Shown: positions 58,023-64,000 of the stretch, piece after piece
Layout: every line of letters begins with the position of its first letter
Position numbering within the stretch: the stretch's first letter is position 1
Source: Streptomyces bicolor
GTDB lineage: Bacteria; Actinomycetota; Actinomycetes; Streptomycetales; Streptomycetaceae
Assembly: GCF_000719285.1 (NCBI RefSeq)
Contig: NZ_JOFS01000008.1
Location: forward strand, 186,001-250,000
Direction: 5' to 3'
Length of the DNA stretch: 64,000 nucleotides
Notes under the pieces: model-generated
Database searches by the model: none
What the model was told of the DNA's origin: nothing
The model's input: only the letters and a program-made list of their open reading frames with translations
Position numbers and translations under genes: made by a program

Positions 58023-59137
58023 CCCACAGACTCCTCAACCACCGCACCGAGGGGCCCGCTTCCGCTCCCCCGCTGCTGCTCGGGCCCTCGCTCGGCACGT
58101 CGTCCGCCCTCTGGGACAAGGTCGCGCCCGAGCTGTCGATCACGCATCGTGTGGTGCGCTGGGACCTGCCCGGGCACGGCGGCTCGGCGGCCGATCTCAT
58201 CGGGGCCGGAGCGACGGTCGGCGACCTGGCCGACCTCGTGCTCGCGCTCGCCGACTCGCTCGGCATCGAGCGGTTCGCGTACGCGGGTGTGTCGCTCGGC
58301 GGTGCGGTGGGGCTGCATCTCGCCGTGCACCACCCGGAGCGAGTCGCGTCCCTGGCCGTGGTCTGTTCGTCGGCGCACTTCAACGGTGCGCAGCCGTGGG
58401 AGGAGCGGGCCGCGCTGGTGCGGCGCGAAGGGCTGTCGGGGCTCGCCGAGAACGCGAACACCCGCTGGTTCACATCCGGTTTCACCGTGCCGGAGCTGGT
58501 CCAGGACCACCGGGACGCCGATCCCGCCGCGTACGCCGCCTGCTGTGACGCGCTCGCCGCCTTCGACCTGCGTGACCGGCTGCCGGGGATCTCCTCGCCC
58601 ACGCTGCTGATCGCCGGCCGCGATGATCCCGCGACACCGCCCGCGCATCTGCGGGAGATCGCGGACGCCGTGCCGGGTGCCGCGCTCGTCGAGATCCCGG
58701 GGGCCTCGCACCTGGCGCCGGCCCAGTGCCCGGAGGCCGTGCTGACGGCGCTGCGGGCCCATTTCGACGGGGGTGCCAAGCGGGGCATGGAGGTGCGGCG
58801 CGAGGTGCTCGGCGACGCGCATGTGGACCGCGCGCAGGCCCGGCAGAACGAGTTCACCGCACGCTTCCAGGACTTCATCTCGCGCTACGCCTGGGGCGAG
58901 ATCTGGACGGACCCGACCCTCACCCGCCGCGAGCGCAGCATGATCACCCTGACGGCGCTGGTCGCGCACGGCCACTACGACGAGCTGGCCATGCACGTAC
59001 GGGCGGCGCGGCGCAACGGGCTGACGCCTCAGGAGATCGGAGCCGTACTGCTGCAGACGGCCGTGTACTGCGGGGTACCGGCGGCGAACTCGGCGTTCGC
59101 GGCCGCCCAGCGCGTCCTCGCGGAAGAGGAAGACTGA
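58019..59137 (+). CDS. pcaL: PcaL: fused 3-oxoadipate enol-lactonase and 4-carboxymuconolactone decarboxylase
   Basis: 372 residues from a TTG overlapping the pcaB stop (TTGA). N-terminal alpha/beta-hydrolase (about 1-255): GPSLGTSSALWDKVAPELSI, nucleophile FAYAGVSLGGAVGLHLAVHH, acid near IAGRDDPATPP, His in GASHLAPAQCPE: the PcaD lactonase. C-terminal CMD/AhpD-like domain (about 258-372): RQNEFTARFQDFISRYAWGE, MITLTALVAHGHYDELAMHV: the PcaC decarboxylase. The fusion is typical of actinobacteria. Confidence 0.95.
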   Translation: MTHRLLNHRTEGPASAPPLLLGPSLGTSSALWDKVAPELSITHRVVRWDLPGHGGSAADLIGAGATVGDLADLVLALADSLGIERFAYAGVSLGGAVGLHLAVHHPERVASLAVVCSSAHFNGAQPWEERAALVRREGLSGLAENANTRWFTSGFTVPELVQDHRDADPAAYAACCDALAAFDLRDRLPGISSPTLLIAGRDDPATPPAHLREIADAVPGAALVEIPGASHLAPAQCPEAVLTALRAHFDGGAKRGMEVRREVLGDAHVDRAQARQNEFTARFQDFISRYAWGEIWTDPTLTRRERSMITLTALVAHGHYDELAMHVRAARRNGLTPQEIGAVLLQTAVYCGVPAANSAFAAAQRVLAEEED

Positions 59138-59201
59138 CCCTGCTGGTCGTAGCCTCGGCAGCACCTCGCACCTGCCTCCACCACGTGCCTACGGTGGAGG
59201 C

Positions 59202-59993
59202 ATGTCCACGATTCTCATCACCGGCGCCACCTCCGGTCTCGGCCGGTTCGTGGCCTTCGAGCTGGTTCGCTCGGGGCACGTCGTGCTCGCGCACGGACGC
59301 GATCCGCGCCGTACGGAACACCTGGTGGAGGAGCTGCGCACGGAGGGTGACGCCGAAGGGTTCGTCGCCGATCTGGCCTCGCTGACGCAGGTGCGCGAGC
59401 TGGGCGCGCATGTCGCCGACGCACACCCCGACCTGGACGTGCTGATCAACAACGCGGGCGTGGGGGCGGGCCCGCCCGGCGCGGGGCGCGCGCTGAGCGC
59501 CGACGGACATGAACTACGGCTCGCCGTCAACTACTTGGCTCCCGTGACGCTGACCCTCGCCCTGCTCCCGGTGCTGCGCGCGAACACACCGGCCCGGGTC
59601 GTCAACGTCGGCTCGGCCGGCCAGGAGCCCCTCGACTTCGACGACGTGGAGTTCCGGCGCGGATACGACGGCTTCGCGGCGTACCGACGGGCCAAGTTCG
59701 CCCTGGCGGCCCATACCTTCGCCCTGGCCGAGGAGTTGACGGACACCGGTGTGGCCGTGAACGTGCTCCATCCGGCGACCTTCATGGACACGGCGATGGT
59801 GCGCGAGGGCGGGGTCGCCCCCTGGAACACGGTCGCCGACGGGGCCCCGGGTGTCCTGGCCCTGGCGACCCAGGACCTGGGCACGGGCGGGTACTTCGAC
59901 GGGACGAGCCCGTCCCGGGCTCACGAGGGGACGTACGACCCGGAGGTGCGCCAGCGGCTGGCGGCGGTCACCGATCAACTGCTGAGCCTCTGA
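59202..59993 (+). CDS. Short-chain dehydrogenase/reductase
   Basis: 263 residues. NAD(P) motif ILITGATSGLGRFVAFELVR, LINNAGVG, catalytic Ser region VVNVGSAGQEPLD, and YRRAK (Tyr-x-x-x-Lys). Closest in style to the retinol/WW-domain oxidoreductase-like SDRs of Streptomyces; substrate unknown. Located 64 bp after pcaL in the same direction; a separate promoter is possible. Ends 9 bp from the convergent ATPase gene. Confidence 0.9.
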   Translation: MSTILITGATSGLGRFVAFELVRSGHVVLAHGRDPRRTEHLVEELRTEGDAEGFVADLASLTQVRELGAHVADAHPDLDVLINNAGVGAGPPGAGRALSADGHELRLAVNYLAPVTLTLALLPVLRANTPARVVNVGSAGQEPLDFDDVEFRRGYDGFAAYRRAKFALAAHTFALAEELTDTGVAVNVLHPATFMDTAMVREGGVAPWNTVADGAPGVLALATQDLGTGGYFDGTSPSRAHEGTYDPEVRQRLAAVTDQLLSL

Positions 59994-60002
59994 CCGGCCG
60001 CC

Positions 60003-62678
60003 TCACACCACTCCCGCGGCCAGCGCCGCCTCCGCCTGCAACGCCAGCCCGTCCGCCCCGCACGACCGCGCCAGCGTCAGCCCCCGCTGGAGCTCCGCCG
60101 AGGAGCGGGCGGCGATGCCGTACTCGACACGGGCGGCCGCGTGTTCGTACTGGCAGGGCGAGGACTCCAGATAGGTGACGGCCTGTTCGGCGAGGCGGAC
60201 CGCGCGCTGGCCGGTCTCCAGGGCGGCCGCGCAGCGCAGGGCCTCGCCGATGGCGGTGTCGGTCCCGAAGCGCTCGGCGCGCCGGCGGACGTCGGTGGCT
60301 AGGCGGGCGGCGCGCGCCGGGTCCTCGCTCGCGAGGGCGCGGGTCAGGTCCACGGCCCAGGGGACCATGATCGGGTTGTGGTGGCCGCGCACGGCCGCCG
60401 CCTTCTCCGCCTCCTCCAGTTCGTTGACGCCCTCCTGGGTGCGGCCGACCGCGAGGAGCAGGCGGCCGCGGACCGAGCGCGGGTCGGGCAGGACGATGGT
60501 GGACGGGTAGGGCGGGGTGAATCCGTACTGCTCGGCGATCTCCCAGGCCTGATCGACATGTCCGCGGGCGAGCAGGGTGTCGACGAGGTTGCAGGTCGCC
60601 GACCAGTGCAGGGGAAGGCGGCGGCCGACGCGCTCGGCGAGCGCCAGCGACTTGCGCAGGGACGCCTCGGCCTCGCGGAGCCGGCCGCGCCTGCGGTGCC
60701 CGACGCCGACGTAGGCGTGGGCCAGGGCGAGGGGGCCGCCGCTCCAGCCGGCCGACTCGTACGCGCGCAGGGCCTCGTTGTAGAGGGCCTCGGCTCGGTC
60801 GAGGCGGTCGCTGAAGGCGTAGGAGTTGGCCAGCATCATCAGCAGCTCGATGCCCCACTCCGGGTCGGTCCAGCCGAGTCCGGGGGCGAGGCGGCCGTTG
60901 ACGAGGGCGCGGTCGCACAGTTCGGCGACCTCCTCGGCGTTCTCGCCGCGGGCCATGGCGTCGAAGCCGCGCAGGATGAGCAGGGCGCGCTCGGAGTTGT
61001 CGCGGCCGGTGCAGGTCCTGGCGAGGTCGGCGAGGCGGGCGGAGCGTCCCGGGGAGCCGGCCTCGCCCGCGTAGATGCCCTCCCACATGAACTGCACCGC
61101 CTGGAGCCGCAGTTTGGCGGGTCCCGACCGGTGCCTGGCGGCCTCCGCCTCGACGGTGCGGACGGCCTCCTCCAGCTGGTCGTTGTGGAGGAGTGCCTGG
61201 GAGAGGCGGTAGACGGCGTCGACGCGTTCGTCGCCGTCGAGGCCGGGCATGGAGAGCGCGGTCTGGAGGTGGTCGATGGTGGTGGCGGGCGCGGTGAGGA
61301 GGGTGGCGCAGCCGAGTTCGTGGAGCACGCGCGCGTGCGCCTCCGGAAGGGGCGGTTCCAGCAGGGCGCGCTCCAGGCAGCGGCGGGCCGCGTCGGGGGC
61401 GCCGACGGCGAGGTGTTCGCGGGCGGCCTCGCGCAGCTGCTCGACGAGCTCCTCGTCGTTGTCCGGGTGGACCTCGAGCAGATGGCGGGCGGCGACCGCG
61501 GCGCCGCGTCCGCTGTCGGTGACGACGCGGGCGGCGATGCCGTGCATGGCGGTGCGCAGGGCGTCGGGGATGGCGTTGTAGACGGCGGTGGCGATCAGCG
61601 GGTGGACGAACTGGAGTTCCCCATCGTCCGGTTGGGCACCGGCCGGGTCGGGCTCGGTGAGAATGCGGGCGGTGCGCAGGAGTTCGGCGCAGCGCACGGC
61701 GTCGTCGATGCTCATGGTGGCGAGTTCGGCCACCAGGTCGACCGAGATGCCGGTGCCGAGGATGGCGGCCGCCCAGGCGAAGCGGGTGGCGTCGATGCCG
61801 AGCGTCTCCAGGCGGGCGACGAGGCCGCCGCCGCGTGCCGAGCGGTTCAGGGCGCGCAGTTCGCCGGCCGCGGACTCGGTCGGCTCGAACTCGCTGTCCT
61901 GCACCTTGGCGAGGAGTTCGACGGTCTCATACGGGTTGCCGCCGGTGACGGCCCAGACCTCGCGGCAGAACGGGGCGTCGGCGTGCGCGCCCAGGGTGGC
62001 ACGGGTGAGTCCGGCGGTGGCGTCCGGGGTGAGGGCGCTCAGGTTGGCGACGGAGGAGCCCGCGGCGGCGACCGTGTCGAGATGGCGGGCGCTGTCGCCG
62101 GTGACCTCGCCGGGGCGGCGGGCCACCACGACCATGACGCTCTGTTCGCCGAGGCGTTCGGCGAAGGCGGCGAGCCAGCGCAGGGTTTCCTGGTCGGCCC
62201 AGTGGGCGTCGTCGATCAGCAGCACCAGCGGCCAGTCGCGCCGGGCGAGTCGGCGTACGACGGCGACCAGGCCGTCGCACACGCCCTGCGGGTCGGCCTG
62301 GCGCTCGCCGGGGTCCGTTATGCCGAGGGCGGGTCCGGCGATGTCGTACCAGTCGCCGAGGTATTCCCGCGCCTCTTCCGGCATCAGCGACAGCAGCGCG
62401 GGCTGCAGCAGCTGCCGTACCACGTTGAAGGGGACGGAACTCAGGGTCTCGCTGCCGCGCGCGGACCACACCACACAGCGTCGGGCCTCGGCGATGCGGC
62501 GGGTTTCGGCCAGCAGCGCCGTCTTGCCGAGTCCCGCCTCGCCGCGCAGCACCAGGAGGCTGCCGGAGGAGGACTTGTCGGCGCACAGGGTGTCGAGGGC
62601 CCGCTCGATCGCGGCGAGCTCCTCGTCGCGCTCCCACAGGGAAGCCGAGGCGGCCTGTGTGGGCCGTACCTCCGTCAT
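60003..62678 (-). CDS. LAL/MalT-like AAA ATPase lacking the LuxR DNA-binding domain
   Basis: 891 residues. ATPase part: Walker A VLRGEAGLGKTALLAETRRI (about 43-62), Walker B LVLLIDDAHWADQETLRWLA, sensor VVVARRPGEV, then about 550 residues of TPR-like helical repeats (for example ALAHAYVGVGHRRRGRLREA, then EASLRKSLALAERVGRRLPL). This is the architecture of LAL (large ATP-binding LuxR) regulators, but the protein stops at ARSCGADGLALQAEAALAAG, precisely where a LuxR helix-turn-helix would start; the convergent SDR gene leaves no room for one. It may act through another DNA-binding protein. ATG at 62678. Confidence 0.85.
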   Translation of the reverse strand: MTEVRPTQAASASLWERDEELAAIERALDTLCADKSSSGSLLVLRGEAGLGKTALLAETRRIAEARRCVVWSARGSETLSSVPFNVVRQLLQPALLSLMPEEAREYLGDWYDIAGPALGITDPGERQADPQGVCDGLVAVVRRLARRDWPLVLLIDDAHWADQETLRWLAAFAERLGEQSVMVVVARRPGEVTGDSARHLDTVAAAGSSVANLSALTPDATAGLTRATLGAHADAPFCREVWAVTGGNPYETVELLAKVQDSEFEPTESAAGELRALNRSARGGGLVARLETLGIDATRFAWAAAILGTGISVDLVAELATMSIDDAVRCAELLRTARILTEPDPAGAQPDDGELQFVHPLIATAVYNAIPDALRTAMHGIAARVVTDSGRGAAVAARHLLEVHPDNDEELVEQLREAAREHLAVGAPDAARRCLERALLEPPLPEAHARVLHELGCATLLTAPATTIDHLQTALSMPGLDGDERVDAVYRLSQALLHNDQLEEAVRTVEAEAARHRSGPAKLRLQAVQFMWEGIYAGEAGSPGRSARLADLARTCTGRDNSERALLILRGFDAMARGENAEEVAELCDRALVNGRLAPGLGWTDPEWGIELLMMLANSYAFSDRLDRAEALYNEALRAYESAGWSGGPLALAHAYVGVGHRRRGRLREAEASLRKSLALAERVGRRLPLHWSATCNLVDTLLARGHVDQAWEIAEQYGFTPPYPSTIVLPDPRSVRGRLLLAVGRTQEGVNELEEAEKAAAVRGHHNPIMVPWAVDLTRALASEDPARAARLATDVRRRAERFGTDTAIGEALRCAAALETGQRAVRLAEQAVTYLESSPCQYEHAAARVEYGIAARSSAELQRGLTLARSCGADGLALQAEAALAAGVV

Positions 62679-62850
62679 CCCGCTACCTCCCCAAGTCGCC
62701 CGAACGACGTACAGACGTCGAGCGTAGCCGTCCGATTGCCTAAGTGGAGGCCGGTCCGGGCAGCTGTTGCCGTGATGGGTGAATGCGGGTGCGCGGGGGC
62801 GACGCGCAGGGCCCGTGACCTGCCCGGCTGAAACTTACCGAGAGTCAAGA

Positions 62851-62895
62851 ACCGACAGTCCGAAGGGAGTCGGACCGGCGGTCCGACCGACAGTC
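62851..62895 (+). promoter_or_regulatory. Operator-like repeats before the MHS transporter
   Basis: GTCGGACC (62869-62876) and GGTCCGAC (62880-62887) form a perfect 8-bp inverted repeat with a 3-nt centre, flanked by a direct repeat ACCGACAGTC at 62851-62860 and 62886-62895. They end 14 bp before the transporter start; the left copies would overlap its promoter. Confidence 0.55.
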
Positions 62896-62908
62896 AGAAG
62901 GCTCGGGA

Positions 62909-64000
62909 ATGACACTGACGAACCAGGACCGAAGCACGGTCCGGTCCCGCAAGGCGCTGGTCGCGGGATCGGTTGGCAACCTCATCGAGTGGTACGAGTT
63001 CGGTGTCTACGGCTACTTCGCGACGATCATCGCGGCGCGCTTCTTCACACCGGAGGGCGGCAGCGAGGCCGAGGCGCTGGTGCGGACGTACGCCTCGTTC
63101 GCGCTGGCGTTCTTCTTCCGGCCGGTCGGAGCCGCCCTGTTCGGCAGGCTCGGCGACCGGATCGGCCGACGTCCGGTGCTGATCCTGGTGATCACCCTGA
63201 TGACCGGGGCGACGACGCTGATCGGAGCGTTGCCGACGTACGCGACGGCCGGCGCCCTCGCGCCCTGGCTGCTGACGTTTCTGAGGGTGCTTCAAGGCAT
63301 CTCCGCGGGCGGCGAGTTCGGTGGCGCCGTGTCGGTGATGACCGAGTTCGCGCCACCCGGGCGGCGCGGTCTGTACGGGTCGTGGCAGTCGTTCACCGTG
63401 GCGCTGGGACTGCTGGCCGGTGCGGGTGCGGCGGCGCTGCTCGCCACCGTGCTGACCGAGGACCAACTGGGCGACTGGGGCTGGCGCTTGCCGTTCCTGC
63501 TGACGTTGCCCCTGGGGCTGGGCGCGTTGTGGCTGCGGCTTCGGCTGGACGAGACGCCGGCGTTCCGGGAGGAGAGGGACGCCGAGCGGCCGCCGGTGCG
63601 TGCGGTGGTGGGGGCGATCGCGCTGGGCGCCGGGCGGATCATGGGGTGGGCGGCGGCCGGGTACACCTTCCTGGTCGTGCTGCCGTCGTATCTGCAGGCC
63701 ACGCTGAACACGACCTTCCAGCAGGCGCTGATCGCCACGGTGCTGGCCAACCTCGGGTTCGCGGTGACCATCCTGCCGGCGGGGTGGCTCAGCGACCGGG
63801 TCGGGAGGAGGCCGGTGATGCTGGCGGGGGCGGTGCTCGTGGTGGTTCTCGCGGTGCCGCTGCTCAACCTTCTTCAGGACCCGGGCGTTTCCGTCACCGT
63901 GAAGGGTGCGGTGGTGTGCGGAGCGGGTGCCGTGGTGGGGCTGATGGCGGGGCCCGGTCCGGCGATGCTCGCCGAGCTGTTCCCGACGAACGTGCGTCAT
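62909..64000 (+). CDS. MFS transporter, MHS (metabolite:H+ symporter) family, N-terminal part
   Basis: 364 codons in the window; runs off the right edge. Family marks: VGNLIEWYEFGVYGYFATII at the first helix, GRLGDRIGRRPVL (the MFS loop motif), LQGISAGGEFGGAVSVMTEF, and LPFLLTLPLGLGALWLRLRL. MHS members carry organic acids and betaines (shikimate, alpha-ketoglutarate, proline) with protons. Given the pca operon 5 kb to the left, uptake of protocatechuate or a related aromatic acid is possible; the sequence alone does not say. Confidence 0.88.
   Translation, partial: MTLTNQDRSTVRSRKALVAGSVGNLIEWYEFGVYGYFATIIAARFFTPEGGSEAEALVRTYASFALAFFFRPVGAALFGRLGDRIGRRPVLILVITLMTGATTLIGALPTYATAGALAPWLLTFLRVLQGISAGGEFGGAVSVMTEFAPPGRRGLYGSWQSFTVALGLLAGAGAAALLATVLTEDQLGDWGWRLPFLLTLPLGLGALWLRLRLDETPAFREERDAERPPVRAVVGAIALGAGRIMGWAAAGYTFLVVLPSYLQATLNTTFQQALIATVLANLGFAVTILPAGWLSDRVGRRPVMLAGAVLVVVLAVPLLNLLQDPGVSVTVKGAVVCGAGAVVGLMAGPGPAMLAELFPTNVRH

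Overview
The window is high-GC, single-chromosome-like DNA that reads as Streptomyces. It carries an SsgD-type SsgA-like sporulation protein, a WhiB-like protein (WblJ type), a two-domain small laccase, a PcaV-regulated protocatechuate operon with a PcaL fusion, and XRE-DUF5753 regulators. The gene order around ssgD, wblJ, the laccase and the pca genes matches what I remember of the S. coelicolor SCO67xx region; this is recollection, not a database result.

Layout, left to right. 0-5 kb: the start of an amino-acid permease, a MerR regulator, and a large two-NTPase protein that joins an NB-ARC (STAND) module to a membrane-anchored KAP NTPase. 5-11 kb: a leftward fatty-acid/acyl-CoA degradation operon (CoA-transferase/racemase type, acyl-CoA dehydrogenase, thiolase, FadB). 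11-16 kb: small metabolic and repair genes, including an endonuclease V with an extra C-terminal domain. 16-22.9 kb: ssgD, an ABC-F protein with a long leader, a short UvrA paralogue, dimethylargininase, and an acyl-ACP desaturase behind three tandem palindromic operators. 22.9-24.7 kb: a decayed stretch holding remnants of a protein mannosyltransferase, a penicillin-binding protein and an IS3-type transposase. 24.7-31 kb: wblJ, a VOC protein, a second ABC-F gene behind a clear leader-peptide attenuator, a MITE-like inverted repeat, a LacI regulator, an ornithine-cyclodeaminase-like protein and the small laccase. 31-36 kb: two large secreted proteins (ThuA plus sugar dehydrogenase; cupredoxin plus Ig-like repeats plus DUF1080).

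37.2-48.5 kb is an integrated mobile element of about 11.2 kb, bounded by a 92-bp near-perfect direct repeat. The repeat is the 5' end of an ATP-dependent DNA ligase gene, so the element sits inside a protein-coding gene and rebuilds the reading frame with its own copy. It encodes a tyrosine integrase, an excisionase-like HTH protein, a RecA-like replication ATPase next to iteron-like repeats, an HK97-type prohead protease fused to a HExxH domain, a XRE/DUF6879 regulatory trio and a PD-(D/E)XK-like nuclease. No capsid, terminase, portal, tail or FtsK-type transfer gene is visible. I read it as a phage-satellite-like island rather than a full prophage or an AICE. This is the strongest candidate for something undescribed.

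48.4-64 kb: the reconstituted ligase (its LigD-type polymerase partner lies on the other side of the element), an alcohol dehydrogenase, a DUF3048 lipoprotein, then pcaV and the divergent, translationally coupled pcaIJFHGBL operon converting protocatechuate to acetyl-CoA and succinyl-CoA. After that come a short-chain dehydrogenase, a LAL-type ATPase lacking its LuxR DNA-binding domain, and the start of an MHS-family transporter that may import substrate for the pathway.
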